Positions 19,049-28,780 are shown, counted from the stretch's first letter. The stretch: DNA of 64,000 nucleotides from Thiothrix sp. (GCA_008015155.1 SSFA01000012.1:1-64000), one strand, 5' to 3'. Translations and numbers: made by a program. The notes: generated by a model not told the origin, from the letters alone.

Positions 19049-21607
19049 TTATTTAAGTTCACTATCTGGAATCGCTTGTTCGCTTGGTGCTACCAAGCCT
19101 TGAACATTTAACACCCCTTGGTCATTGATGGTTCCAGCTGCCACAGGTGGTGTTGCTTCAGGTATTTGCAGGATTTGCTCAGCTGGCAGCTCTTCAGGTT
19201 GAGCAAGTACAGCGGGTGCTTGTTCGACGTTCGCAGTTTGATTATTTTCTTGTGGCGAAGTCGGTTGTATCACTTCTAGCTGAGCAGGGCCACCCTCAAT
19301 TTCCTCAACGACCTGCTGAACAGGTGCAGGGCGTGGACGCGGTGGTTCAGCACTAGTTTGAGCAGGTGGTACAGGTTCAGGGATTTGAGTTGGTAGGTCA
19401 GCGCCCCTTGCTGGCTGATTAAACTGTTGATTATCAACAGCTACTTCCTGATTCGAAACACTTAGATCATCATTAGGTGTCACATAACGTTCAGTTTCAA
19501 GTGGAGGCGAATCGACAGTACCAATTTGAGCGTTCGGTTCAGTTACTACTAAATTGGCTTTGGCTGCTGGTGTTTGCTGAGCGGCTTGTGCTTGCTTGTT
19601 GGCTTCTTCTACAGCTTGTTGATAATCACGCTCCAAAGAGGTTTGGGTTTTAGTCAGTCCAGTCAAATTGTATTTGCGAATTACACGACTGGTTTCATCC
19701 AAATAATTGCCTGCTTTACTGAGCTTATTACGCTCTAAATTAGTTTTAATTTGTGCTTGACGTGTTTGTACGACCTCTTCTAACAGTGCAAGGCCTTCAG
19801 GATTATTGGGTAAGGTAAACATGAGCTTATTTAGATAAGCCAAGGCATTCTTCTCGCCATCTTCTTTACTGAGATTGCCGCGTTTAATGGCTGTTTTGGC
19901 TTGCAGCAATAGATCACTGGCCTCTCGTTGTTCGCGTTCGCGGATTTCCAAGACACTTTCTAAGCGTACCTGTTCTTCAATCCGATCTGTCATTGTGAAC
20001 TCACGAATCAAATCATCGGTTTGACTTAGAGAATTTTTCGCTGCCTCAGCTTGGTTTAGATTGAGATGAGTTTCCGTTTGCTGCTGTTGTTGCGCGATAA
20101 TTTTATTTAACAAAGCGCGTGCATTAGGATCTTGTCGGTCAATCGCCCAAATTTGACGTAAGACACTCAAAGCTCCATCAGTACCCTGGGTATTGCCTGC
20201 ATTGAAAGCATCCGTTGCTTTTAAGATTAAAGGAGTGAGCTGAGCTTGCTGTTCCGGTTGAGTTTCAGGAGCGTTTTCGGTGCTTGCAGTAGAAGTTTGA
20301 GTAGTTTGAGCTTCTGCGGGTAGTATGGGTGTAGTTACAGCATCAGTGGGAGTTGGTGTGTTGGGCGTGGGCGCGGTGGAGTTAGTACTTGGAAGCTTAG
20401 CAGTACTACTAGTTTCATTAGTAGTTAGAGTCGCTGTTGCTAAAGTAGCAGTAGGAACAGACGGGTTAGTGGTAGGTTCAGCTGCAGGTAGCGGAGACGC
20501 TGGTTCAGTTGGTTGAGGTGTTGACTCGTTAACCAAGCTCACTGCTTCAGTCACAGGTTTTGCTATATCTTTAGCAACCGGCTGACCCGCTATGACAGCA
20601 TTGGTATTAGGAGTGACAGCGGGTTGATTTGCAGTTTGTGTTTGGGCGATAGAGGTGGGCTCATGCAATAAGCTATCGAATTTTGAAACTAAATGGTAGC
20701 TGGCGTAAACGACCACGCCTAAGGCTGCTAACGCGGCTATTGGTAATAAGAGCTTACGATAGTTTTTGTGGGCTAAAGCTTTCAATAAAGCTTCTGGGTT
20801 TTCTGGGCGTTGATTACGTTGCAAAGAGAGCGCTTGGCTCAAAATTTGTTGTGCTTCCGTTTTCAGTTTGGGATTGGTCGCAGCGGGTGTACCTCGGGCT
20901 AAAGCCGTCAAGGTGCTTTGCTGGCCATATGCAGGCTGTAAGCTTAAGAGCATTTGATAGAGGCTAGCCATAGAGAAGCTATCATCCTCAGTGACCGGTA
21001 TGTCCCCAACTGCTACAGAGGGACTGAGCCACGGTGAATGTAAAGCGAGTGGAGAGCGCACACCTGTTTGCTGAAGCAGTAGCAGATGCATAACTTTAAC
21101 TAAGGGTGCATTTAAGAGCACATAGCCATGATCAGTACGTAAAGTAGAGCCTGGTTCGAAATAACCGAAAGCCCCAGCTTGGACATTGCTTAAAGCATGG
21201 CTCACAGCTTCCGTGAGATTAAGGGCTTGCTCGGGGGACAATCCGCGCCTATCGATATCATTAAAGTACTCACTTAACAGGCTGCCTTGCGTATTTGAGC
21301 AGCTAAACCAGTAATGATCCTGTTCATTACCCCAATCTAGAATATGGGGGTAGGACGCAGCTGGTGGTGCAGGGCGCGACATGACCGCTGACCAGGCTTT
21401 AGCAAAATCTGGGAGAGTACTAATAGCGGGAGCTGCTAATACCAGTAAGACAATATGATCTTTTTCACCCTGAGTGGGTGTATACAAGTCGTCGGCCCAA
21501 TAGACATCGGCCAAAGCCGTGGAGGACATTTTACGACGTAAAGCGAAGCGGTTATCAATTAATGTTGAGTCCGCTAGTGGCGCTGGTGATTTTACTGAGG
21601 TCGACAT
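19049..21607 (-). CDS. Membrane-anchored pseudokinase-like protein with long low-complexity periplasmic region
   Basis: The 852-residue protein begins with a region of about 280 residues that resembles a Ser/Thr kinase fold (DNRFALRRKMSSTALADVYW like the nucleotide-loop strands). However, the expected catalytic HRD position reads AFGYFEP and no DFG motif is present, so kinase activity is unlikely. A single transmembrane helix follows (about 285-305, LLLPIAALAALGVVVYASY). Next comes a Thr/Pro/Ala-rich linker, then a helical region with repeated NKL/L-x-Q segments (about 460-680) and a Pro/Gln/Glu-rich C-terminus. It may be a scaffold at the cell envelope. The kinase relationship is by eye and is the least certain part. 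Confidence 0.6.
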   Translation of the reverse strand: MSTSVKSPAPLADSTLIDNRFALRRKMSSTALADVYWADDLYTPTQGEKDHIVLLVLAAPAISTLPDFAKAWSAVMSRPAPPAASYPHILDWGNEQDHYWFSCSNTQGSLLSEYFNDIDRRGLSPEQALNLTEAVSHALSNVQAGAFGYFEPGSTLRTDHGYVLLNAPLVKVMHLLLLQQTGVRSPLALHSPWLSPSVAVGDIPVTEDDSFSMASLYQMLLSLQPAYGQQSTLTALARGTPAATNPKLKTEAQQILSQALSLQRNQRPENPEALLKALAHKNYRKLLLPIAALAALGVVVYASYHLVSKFDSLLHEPTSIAQTQTANQPAVTPNTNAVIAGQPVAKDIAKPVTEAVSLVNESTPQPTEPASPLPAAEPTTNPSVPTATLATATLTTNETSSTAKLPSTNSTAPTPNTPTPTDAVTTPILPAEAQTTQTSTASTENAPETQPEQQAQLTPLILKATDAFNAGNTQGTDGALSVLRQIWAIDRQDPNARALLNKIIAQQQQQTETHLNLNQAEAAKNSLSQTDDLIREFTMTDRIEEQVRLESVLEIREREQREASDLLLQAKTAIKRGNLSKEDGEKNALAYLNKLMFTLPNNPEGLALLEEVVQTRQAQIKTNLERNKLSKAGNYLDETSRVIRKYNLTGLTKTQTSLERDYQQAVEEANKQAQAAQQTPAAKANLVVTEPNAQIGTVDSPPLETERYVTPNDDLSVSNQEVAVDNQQFNQPARGADLPTQIPEPVPPAQTSAEPPRPRPAPVQQVVEEIEGGPAQLEVIQPTSPQENNQTANVEQAPAVLAQPEELPAEQILQIPEATPPVAAGTINDQGVLNVQGLVAPSEQAIPDSELK

Positions 21608-21814
21608 GGTTTCAACTGCCCATCAAGTCGCGATAGATTAAGAATAGCAGGCAAGTATAGAGCATTCCGCCAGCACATAGCACTTAAGCTGGATTAAATG
21701 CAGTACTATCAGGATACTTAACTAAGTGCCGGAGCCTAAGGCTTCAGTCTAATTAGTTTTTTTACAAGAACTCACCTTATTTTGCCTAATGATTTGTTTT
21801 TATAGGAGCTGGTG

Positions 21815-23122
21815 ATGCCTACTGCATCCTTCTTTGCCCCCGATACCATAGCACTCCATACAGGCTATCAACCTGAACCACAGTATGGCAGTCGCGCTGT
21901 ACCCATTTATCAAACCACGAGCTATGCGTTTACTGAGGCAGCAGCAGGAGCTGCTCTATTTAATCTTGAGCAAGGTGGGCATATCTATAGTCGGATGAGC
22001 AATCCGACCGTCGCTGTTTTAGAGCAGCGTTTGGCTGCTTTAGAAGGAGGGGTAGCTTGCGTTTGTACCGCTTCAGGCATGAGTGCTTTATTCATCAGCT
22101 TTTTAAGTTTGTGCTCAGCGGGTGATCATATTGTAGCGGCTGCACAAATCTATGGTTCCACCGCTACGCTGTTACGCCATACTTTAAAGCGCTTCGGCAT
22201 TAGCACGAGTTTCGTAGATATTAATGATCACCGTGCTGTAGCCGCTGCTATTCAAGCGAATACTAAACTCGTTTTTTGTGAATCTATTGGTAATCCAGGC
22301 TTGGATATAGCTGATCTGCCCCAATTGGCGGCCCTTACCCAAGCGCAAGCTCTGCCTTTAGTGGTAGATGCTACGTTTGCAACTCCAGCATTGGCTAAAT
22401 CGATTGACTTAGGCGCGAATATTGTTGTGCATTCTTTAACCAAATGGATTGGTGGAAGTGGCAATGCTTTAGGTGGCGCGATCATTGATGGTGGCAATTT
22501 TAATTGGGGCAGTCAGCAACGTAGTTTTCCGACTCTCACAGAAGATTATGCACCCTTCCAAGGCTTAAATTTTTGGGAAGAGTTTGGTCCTGCGGCCTTT
22601 GCGATGCGCGTGCGGGCTGAGGCAATGCGTGATTTTGGTGCAGCTTTAAGTCCGCAAAATGCTTTCCTACTACTCCAAGGTTTGGAAACTTTAAGTTTAC
22701 GCATGGCGAAACATGTAGAGAATGCACTGGCTTTAGCCGAATGGCTGACTCAGCAGGCAAATGTGGCTTGGGTGAACTATCCGGGCTTCAATAGTCACCC
22801 ACAGTTTGCCTTAGCGCAAACCTTGATGCCAAAAGGAGCAGGCTCTGTCTTAAGCTTTGGGATTCAAGGCGGTTTAGCTGCGGGTTTAGCGTTTATAGAT
22901 GCTTTGCAGTTAGCCACTAATCTCGCCAATGTAGGTGACTCGCGGACTTTAGTCTTACATCCTGCCTCAACAACCCACTCCCGCCTCGATCCATTAGCAC
23001 AACAGGCTGCCGGGATTAGTGCAGATATGCTGCGAGTCTCCGTGGGCTTAGAAGCTTTAGAGGATATTCAAGCTGATTTCAGTCGTGGCTTGAAGGCTGC
23101 TGCGAAATTAGCTAAGGAGTGA
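21815..23122 (+). CDS. metY: O-acetylhomoserine sulfhydrylase (MetY-type PLP enzyme)
   Basis: This 435-residue enzyme belongs to the Cys/Met metabolism PLP family and would join O-acetyl- or O-succinyl-homoserine with sulfide to give homocysteine. Visible matches are GSRAVPIYQTTSYAF at the N-terminus, YSRMSNPTVAVLEQRLAALE, and VVHSLTKWIGGSGNALGG with the PLP lysine. The length and the opening favour MetY over the shorter MetB/MetZ, but the acyl preference cannot be fixed from sequence. The ATG at 21815 follows AGGAG by six bases. A hydrolase gene begins four bases after its stop. Confidence 0.88.
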   Translation: MPTASFFAPDTIALHTGYQPEPQYGSRAVPIYQTTSYAFTEAAAGAALFNLEQGGHIYSRMSNPTVAVLEQRLAALEGGVACVCTASGMSALFISFLSLCSAGDHIVAAAQIYGSTATLLRHTLKRFGISTSFVDINDHRAVAAAIQANTKLVFCESIGNPGLDIADLPQLAALTQAQALPLVVDATFATPALAKSIDLGANIVVHSLTKWIGGSGNALGGAIIDGGNFNWGSQQRSFPTLTEDYAPFQGLNFWEEFGPAAFAMRVRAEAMRDFGAALSPQNAFLLLQGLETLSLRMAKHVENALALAEWLTQQANVAWVNYPGFNSHPQFALAQTLMPKGAGSVLSFGIQGGLAAGLAFIDALQLATNLANVGDSRTLVLHPASTTHSRLDPLAQQAAGISADMLRVSVGLEALEDIQADFSRGLKAAAKLAKE

Positions 23123-23126
23123 GCAG

Positions 23127-23918
23127 ATGTATCTAGAGTTTCAACAGGCGCGAATTTATCTAGGCACTGGCGGTAAAGTTTTTAATGCTCAGTTGCCGAC
23201 GGTAGTCTTTCTACATGGTAGTGGGATGGACCATCGAGCTTGGCAGTTACAAACGCGTTGGTTTGCTTTTCATGGATTTTCTGTACTTGCTCCGGACTTT
23301 CCTGCCCATAGCCTTTCCACGGGACAAGCCTTGGCGAGTATTGAGGCTGCCAGTATTTGGGTTTGGGATTTGCTTGATCATTTGCAACTGGATACGGTGA
23401 GTTTAGTCGGACATTCACAAGGTGCTTTAGTTGCTTTAGCAGCAGCGACAGCTCAGCCACAACGAGTGCGCTCACTCAGTTTGATCGCTACTGGAGCGGC
23501 TATTCCTGTGAATGACCAGCTCCTCAATCTAGCGCATCACAATAAAACCGCCGCAGTTGCAGCTATGCTGAATTGGGGCTTTGGTGAAGCCTATCAATTT
23601 GGGTGTTCGCAGATGCCCGGTTTAGCGCCACTGGCAATAGCAGGGCAAATTATGCAGCAGAATCCGCTGGCCATCGATTTATCAGCTTGTCAGGCGTATC
23701 AGCAGGGTGAGCAAGCAGCTAAACAGATCACTGCTCCAACCCAGCTAATTTTTGGTAAATATGACCGCATGACACCGCTTAAAGCAGGTCAAGCTCTAGC
23801 AGGATGCTTGCCGAATTTACAAAGCCATACTGAGTTGTCTGCAGGGCATATGCTGACTTTAGAAGAGCCAGCAACGTGTTTACAATTACTACGCGCTTTT
23901 ATTCAGCCACTGACTTAA
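23127..23918 (+). CDS. Alpha/beta hydrolase
   Basis: This 263-residue enzyme has the strand-loop VVFLHGSGMDHRAW providing the oxyanion hole, the nucleophile elbow LVGHSQGAL with the catalytic Ser, a likely Asp in IFGKYDRMTPLKAG, and the catalytic His in LSAGHMLTLEEP. These give a full triad. The substrate is unknown. It is four bases after metY, so a role in processing an activated homoserine ester or other thiol ester could be considered, but this is only context. Confidence 0.85.
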   Translation: MYLEFQQARIYLGTGGKVFNAQLPTVVFLHGSGMDHRAWQLQTRWFAFHGFSVLAPDFPAHSLSTGQALASIEAASIWVWDLLDHLQLDTVSLVGHSQGALVALAAATAQPQRVRSLSLIATGAAIPVNDQLLNLAHHNKTAAVAAMLNWGFGEAYQFGCSQMPGLAPLAIAGQIMQQNPLAIDLSACQAYQQGEQAAKQITAPTQLIFGKYDRMTPLKAGQALAGCLPNLQSHTELSAGHMLTLEEPATCLQLLRAFIQPLT

Positions 23919-23923
23919 GACTA

Positions 23924-24940
23924 ATGATGAGTTTATTGACGGGGTTAGCCTTATTACTGAGTGGCTTTTCGGTAATCAACGCAGGCTTACTAACACTCTA
24001 TGCTTGGCGTCAATCTGCCCAAGAGTTAGCCTATCTCAGTGGTTTTCTACTAGCTAGCTTAGCAAGCATCCAATTTTTAAATTTTAGCTATTTAGAGTTC
24101 GGCACTGATTGGGTACATGGCCGCTTTTATAATCTACTACTGTTTCTAGTCGCGCCAACTTTTTATTTACTCACTGCCCCGTTGTTAGAAGCAAGACCCT
24201 ATCCACTGGCACAAAGCTGGTGGCATTACTTACCGCTTATTCTGGCTTTGATTTTACCGCATGAGTGGGCTTTGCCGTTGGCATTTGTAGTTGGGGCAGG
24301 CTATTTAATCCGTTTAGGTTTGAATATTTATGCGTTAAGAGCACAACGGAGTCGTTTTCGCTTAGAGCTATTAGGCTTAGGCTTAATGTTTGTTCTCGCT
24401 ATTTTGGTCATTTTGTTGGGCTTAAGTAACGCTTTAGTACCCGATCGCCTGTTTTTTAGCTTATATGCAAGTGCCATCGGCTGTGGATTGGTCTTGGTGA
24501 GTGCAATGTTAAATCTCGCACCCCAATTACCCACTGAAGTAGCAGAAGCTGCACGAGAAACGTATGCTGTTTCTACCTTAGGCAAAGTGGACTGTGAATC
24601 AGCTTTGCTTGAACTGCAGCAGCTCATGCATAAGCAAAAGTTGTATCAGGATACAGATTTAGATTTGCCTAGCCTATCTGAGGCTTTAGGTTTAAGCCAT
24701 TATCAACTATCTGAGTTGATCAATACGCGTTTAGGAAAAAGTTTCTCACGTTATTTACGTGAGCAGCGGGTGGAGGCAGCTAAAATTCAACTAATCAGCG
24801 AACCTAAAGCGACTGTACTGGGGATTGGCTTGGAAGTGGGTTTTAGTTCACAGTCGAATTTTTATGAAGCCTTCCGTGAAATTGTGGGGATGACACCTGG
24901 GCAATATCGCAAATTAAACCAAAAATCCATTCCGAAATGA
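23924..24940 (+). CDS. AraC-type regulator with an N-terminal membrane domain
   Basis: The 338-residue product has about six or seven hydrophobic helices over residues 1-200, then an AraC-type DNA-binding domain at the C-terminus. That domain has two helix-turn-helix units: LSEALGLSHYQLSELIN and VLGIGLEVGFSSQSNFYEAF followed by the family's GMTPGQYRK. Membrane-embedded AraC regulators probably sense an envelope signal. ATG 23924 is preferred because an upstream extension would overlap the hydrolase gene in another frame. The adjacent downstream epimerase operon may be a target, but a terminator separates them. Confidence 0.85.
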   Translation: MMSLLTGLALLLSGFSVINAGLLTLYAWRQSAQELAYLSGFLLASLASIQFLNFSYLEFGTDWVHGRFYNLLLFLVAPTFYLLTAPLLEARPYPLAQSWWHYLPLILALILPHEWALPLAFVVGAGYLIRLGLNIYALRAQRSRFRLELLGLGLMFVLAILVILLGLSNALVPDRLFFSLYASAIGCGLVLVSAMLNLAPQLPTEVAEAARETYAVSTLGKVDCESALLELQQLMHKQKLYQDTDLDLPSLSEALGLSHYQLSELINTRLGKSFSRYLREQRVEAAKIQLISEPKATVLGIGLEVGFSSQSNFYEAFREIVGMTPGQYRKLNQKSIPK

Positions 24941-24949
24941 TCAAAATGG

Positions 24950-24975
24950 AAGCCTAGTTCCTAGGCTTTGCTTTA
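24950..24975 (+). terminator. Terminator after the AraC-type gene
   Basis: AAGCCTAG (24950-24957) and CTAGGCTT (24961-24968) form a perfect eight-base stem with a three-base loop, followed by a T-containing tract. The T-run is interrupted, so efficiency is uncertain. Confidence 0.6.
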
Positions 24976-25009
24976 GCTTAGCTCTAAATTCATGCCACAA
25001 GGAGCAGCT

Positions 25010-25837
25010 ATGAAAGTATTAGTGACTGGTGCGAGCGGGTTTATTGGTGGGGCAATTAAAGTTGCCTTAGAGCAAGCGGGGCATACGGTTGTACCGATTG
25101 CGCGTCGCTATGGGATCAATTTCAATGAAATGTTGCAAGCTGAGCAATGGACTCCCTATTTAGCAGGGGTTGAGGTCGTCATCAACGCGGTTGGAATTAT
25201 TGCTGAAACGCGAGGACAGTCTTTTGAAAATATTCATACACTAGCACCTTTAGCTCTATTTAAAGCGAGTGAACAGCAGGGCGTTAAGCGTATTATCCAA
25301 ATCTCTGCCCTTGGTGTTGAACAGGGTTTTGTGCCCTATCAGTTAAGTAAAAAGGCAGCTGATGATGGCTTGAAGGTTCTAAATCTAGACTGGTTTATTC
25401 TGCGACCTTCACTAGTCTATGGGCCAGGCGGATCGAGTGATGCGATGTTTCGTCGTCTAGCGGCGTTGCCGATTATTAGTTTGCCAGGTGGTGGCCAGCA
25501 ACGCATTCAGCCAGTTAATGTTAAAGACGTAGTGGCGGGTGTTCTGCATTGCTTAACTGCAGAGCCTACTAAGCAAGTCATCAATATAGTTGGCCCCAAA
25601 GAATACACTTTGGAAACTTGGCTACAAGCTTTGCGTACCCAGCAAGGGAAAAAGCCTGCACTGACCATCGCGATTCCTTGGTCTTTAATTATGCTGAGTG
25701 CTCAGTTGGGGCATAAACTGATTCCAGTATTGCATCCAGATAATATGCGCATGTTGGAGAGGGGCAATACGGCAGATGTCACCGACTTTAAGCAATTTTT
25801 GGGACGCTTGCCCCTTGAGCTAGGGCAGCAAGCATGA
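25010..25837 (+). CDS. NAD(P)-dependent epimerase/dehydratase (atypical SDR)
   Basis: This 275-residue protein opens MKVLVTGASGFIGGAI, a Rossmann dinucleotide site with the GxxGxxG pattern. YQLSKKAADDGLK carries the Tyr-x-x-x-Lys-like residues and LRPSLVYGPGGSSDAM resembles NmrA/complex I NDUFA9-like SDRs. The true start is ATG 25010, since AAGGAG lies six bases before it; the upstream ATG at 24992 would place that site inside the gene. It overlaps the DUF2269 gene by four bases, and with the DUF4166 gene forms a three-gene operon seen in other proteobacteria. No substrate is known to me. Confidence 0.85.
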   Translation: MKVLVTGASGFIGGAIKVALEQAGHTVVPIARRYGINFNEMLQAEQWTPYLAGVEVVINAVGIIAETRGQSFENIHTLAPLALFKASEQQGVKRIIQISALGVEQGFVPYQLSKKAADDGLKVLNLDWFILRPSLVYGPGGSSDAMFRRLAALPIISLPGGGQQRIQPVNVKDVVAGVLHCLTAEPTKQVINIVGPKEYTLETWLQALRTQQGKKPALTIAIPWSLIMLSAQLGHKLIPVLHPDNMRMLERGNTADVTDFKQFLGRLPLELGQQA

Positions 25838-26307
25838 TGTATCTTAGCCTTAAGTATTTGCATATTTTAAGCATGGTGCTGCTATTCGGAACGGGTCTAG
25901 GTAGCGCTTTTTATAAATGGATGGCAGATCGTAGTGGGAATATTGCGCATATTGCGGTAATGAATCGGCATGTGGTATTAGCTGATTGGCTATTTACCAC
26001 CCCGACAGTTATTTTTCAGCCTCTTAGCGGTTTGTGGATGGTGTATCTCTTACATTATCCACTCACCACACCTTGGATTATGCTGAGTTTAGTGTTGTAC
26101 GCTGTAGCAGGTGCTTGTTGGCTACCGGTTGTTTGGTTGCAAATTCAAATGCGGCGTTTATCTGCGCAGGCTGTCAGTACGCAAACCGAACTCCCGGCGC
26201 TCTATTGGCGTTATGCAGCTTATTGGTTTTGGCTCGGTGTACCCGCCTTTATCGCTATGTTACTGATTGTGCTATTGATGGTATTTAAGTTTACGGGTGG
26301 AGCGTAA
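25834..26307 (+). CDS. DUF2269 integral membrane protein
   Basis: The 157-residue protein has four hydrophobic helices and the DUF2269-like pattern: YLSLKYLHILSMVLLFGTG at the N-terminus, a central ADWLFTTPTVIFQPLSG, and a C-terminal YWFWLGVPAFIAMLLIV. The function of the family is not established. Its start overlaps the epimerase stop (ATGA), and the DUF4166 gene begins two bases after its own stop, so the three are almost surely made together. Confidence 0.8.
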   Translation: MMYLSLKYLHILSMVLLFGTGLGSAFYKWMADRSGNIAHIAVMNRHVVLADWLFTTPTVIFQPLSGLWMVYLLHYPLTTPWIMLSLVLYAVAGACWLPVVWLQIQMRRLSAQAVSTQTELPALYWRYAAYWFWLGVPAFIAMLLIVLLMVFKFTGGA

Positions 26308-26309
26308 TC

Positions 26310-26897
26310 ATGGCAGTAGTTTCAATTATGCAGCAGGCTTTAGGAGCACAATGGGAAATGTTGGCTCCAGCTTTACGAGCACATTATATGGCTGCGGGCA
26401 ATCGAGATATCGGTGTTTTAAGTATTGAATACCCAAAAGGTATGCAATGGCCACTCAACTTTTTACGCTTATTTGGCACTTTAATTAATCAGACTGCACA
26501 AAATACACCAACACAGGTGAGTAAGCGCATGTTAGGTGAACAGCAAGTCTGGCAACGCCGTGTCGAATTGCCTGAGCGAGTCCTCGCCTTTGATAGCGTT
26601 TGGCAGTATTGCGGTGGGAATGAGTTGATTGAATACGTAAAGCCGTTTTTAGGTTTGAAAATGGCAGTTAGTGTGCGAGAAGGCAACTTGTACTATGAAG
26701 GGCGCGCCTATATTTTAAAATTGGGTCGCTTACTCATTCCCATCCCTGAAGCTTTAGTCTTAGGGCATACCACAATCGAAGAAATTGGGGTCGATGAGGA
26801 GCATTTCACGATGGATTTTCGTTTAACACACCCTTTATTTGGGCAAATTTATCGCTATTCAGGGCGGTTTTGTACTGAAGTGATGACTGCTCAATAG
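26310..26897 (+). CDS. DUF4166 domain protein
   Basis: This 195-residue protein matches the DUF4166 pattern: an N-terminal LGAQWEMLAPALRAHY, a mid-region LFGTLINQTAQNTP then WQRRVELP, and a C-terminal DFRLTHPLFGQIYRYSGRF. DUF4166 is often fused to or encoded beside SDR and DUF2269 proteins, exactly as here, which suggests a shared but unknown membrane or redox pathway. Its last seven bases overlap the convergent M48 peptidase gene, leaving no room for a terminator between them. Confidence 0.8.
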   Translation: MAVVSIMQQALGAQWEMLAPALRAHYMAAGNRDIGVLSIEYPKGMQWPLNFLRLFGTLINQTAQNTPTQVSKRMLGEQQVWQRRVELPERVLAFDSVWQYCGGNELIEYVKPFLGLKMAVSVREGNLYYEGRAYILKLGRLLIPIPEALVLGHTTIEEIGVDEEHFTMDFRLTHPLFGQIYRYSGRFCTEVMTAQ

Positions 26898-28780
26898 ATA
26901 CGTTGGCCTATAGTGCTAGCCTGTTTAAAGAGTTTCTTGTGCGCAATACTATTAATTAAGAATGAGTCATTAGGCAAAGTGAGACTACTAACTAGTTTTT
27001 CTTGTAACTTGTCGTGGTTGAATACAAATCCACTGAGTTTGACCGCAACTACATAGACAGGGTAGTTTGGAAAATGCTCTACCTCTTTCTGCGCTAACCA
27101 GATTGCTTTTACTTTTTTATGCTTGGCTAAACCTTCCAGCAGCAGGGGTTTTAAGCTGGTGATAGCATGAATATTGGGGTCGATTAAGATGTCTTTAGCA
27201 TGTAAGTCTTGGCGCTCTTGCTGTGCAGCGGTCATTCTATCAGCAGCCGCTTCTAAATGTAGTAACCAACGCTTACTTTGTGCACTGTCATTATGTTTGG
27301 TATAAAACCGCCAAGCTGCTTCAGCGGCGGGTAGTTGTAAATTAGGTTGTAGCATAGCTTCCTCTAAATAAGGAATGCCTTTGAGATCATCACGCTCCAA
27401 TAGGAGTTGACCAATAGCCAAATCAGCTTCAGTGTCCTCGGGATGATATTCAGCGTATTTCTGATAAAGAGGCAGCGCATCCTTTTCAGGTAAATATTCA
27501 GCAGTAAACGCAGCTAAGTTCCAGCGTTCTTTAGCGGTCAAGTCCTCATACAAACGCAGGTTGAGTTGATTGACCGTTTCACGCGCTAGTTTAGAGCGCT
27601 GGTGTAAATCATCCCAGCGCTCTCCATAAATTTCGACCCATTCACGATTGAAATGCTTGAGTACCTGCTTTAAGTCGGGCTCTAGCCATGTGCTTGCTTT
27701 AACTACGCCTAATTCATTTGCATGCAGATGGCTCAGTTTCAGTGCTTTTAAGCGCTCCATTAAAGCAGGATGGGTGTCACTTGGGTCAGTTTTGCGATTA
27801 AGTGCTGCGCGTAAATAACGCTTAAAGTCCTCATCCTTCAGATTAGCTTGTTGATAGAACTCTGCAAGTAAACTGTAAATCTGGTTTTCAGGTTGGGCTT
27901 GGGTATAAGGGCGCTCAAACAAGGGTTTCCAAAAATGTTGCTGGGTAAATTCATTTAAGACTGTTACCGAAACTAAGGCTGAAGCTGTGGCTTCACGGGA
28001 AGTCAATTGGCTAGCGATGTAATCAGCTTCATATTCATTGTCACGTGCTAATACATAAGAATAGCCAGCAAAGTAGGGGGCGTACCAATTGAAAAATTTA
28101 CTCATCAATCCCGTACCTAAGGCTTTGGCTTGGCTGAAGGATTGATTGATCTGCGACCAACTCTGGCGCAAGCGATAAATTTTTCCAGCAAATTTACTGT
28201 GATTACCGGATAAATGTGCCAATTCATGCGCCAGTACAGAGCGGGTTTGCTGCACTGAGAGCGCCAGTAATAATTCAAGACCGATGATCAAGGTATTGTG
28301 GCTAGGCCCAATCAAACCCAAGCGTGGAGTTTGTACCACAGCAGCGTTTAAATGGGTGTCGAGAATAATTTGATGAATCGGAGGAGTACTTAAGGTTTTG
28401 CTGATTTTATCTACTTCGCTCCAGAGCTTAGGATATTGTTTACGCGCGAGAATATAACCCTCTGGACGAGGAATGCGGACAAAAATTGACCTTAGTAGTA
28501 CCCAGATTAAAGCGAGAATGACAAAAATAAGCTTAGTTTTCAGCAACAGGAACAGTAAAGCAGAGCTAGTGAAGGCTAGCCAAGCCGTGCCAGCAGTCAA
28601 TAAGACTAAACTCATAAAGACAGCTAAAATTAATGCATAACCTAAATAAACCAAATACTGCAGGCGACGCTTATAAGCAACGGGGTGCTGACGAAGTTCT
28701 TGTTCAGCTTTGGCTATCAAGCTTTCGAAGTAGAGACGCTGTTCAGTTGTGGTTTTCATTGGGTTTAGGTAGCGAGTCAT
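26891..28780 (-). CDS. M48 family zinc metallopeptidase with a TPR-like tail
   Basis: This 629-residue membrane protein has hydrophobic helices near residues 45-70 and 78-100. The zinc motif HELAHLSGNH follows at about 188-197, and a third ligand Glu is probable in the DNEYEADYIA segment, as in HtpX/Ste24-like enzymes. The C-terminal half (about 370-560) is helical with repeated Leu/Ala/Tyr spacing typical of tetratricopeptide-like repeats. It probably cleaves membrane or envelope proteins from the inside. The alternative start M7 is equally possible. It is divergent from pyrG. Confidence 0.85.
   Translation of the reverse strand: MTRYLNPMKTTTEQRLYFESLIAKAEQELRQHPVAYKRRLQYLVYLGYALILAVFMSLVLLTAGTAWLAFTSSALLFLLLKTKLIFVILALIWVLLRSIFVRIPRPEGYILARKQYPKLWSEVDKISKTLSTPPIHQIILDTHLNAAVVQTPRLGLIGPSHNTLIIGLELLLALSVQQTRSVLAHELAHLSGNHSKFAGKIYRLRQSWSQINQSFSQAKALGTGLMSKFFNWYAPYFAGYSYVLARDNEYEADYIASQLTSREATASALVSVTVLNEFTQQHFWKPLFERPYTQAQPENQIYSLLAEFYQQANLKDEDFKRYLRAALNRKTDPSDTHPALMERLKALKLSHLHANELGVVKASTWLEPDLKQVLKHFNREWVEIYGERWDDLHQRSKLARETVNQLNLRLYEDLTAKERWNLAAFTAEYLPEKDALPLYQKYAEYHPEDTEADLAIGQLLLERDDLKGIPYLEEAMLQPNLQLPAAEAAWRFYTKHNDSAQSKRWLLHLEAAADRMTAAQQERQDLHAKDILIDPNIHAITSLKPLLLEGLAKHKKVKAIWLAQKEVEHFPNYPVYVVAVKLSGFVFNHDKLQEKLVSSLTLPNDSFLINSIAHKKLFKQASTIGQRIY

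Noticed and set aside
21608..21814. Possible SAM or other sulfur riboswitch before metY
   Set aside because: The leader has no recognisable SAM-type core; only short stems are visible.
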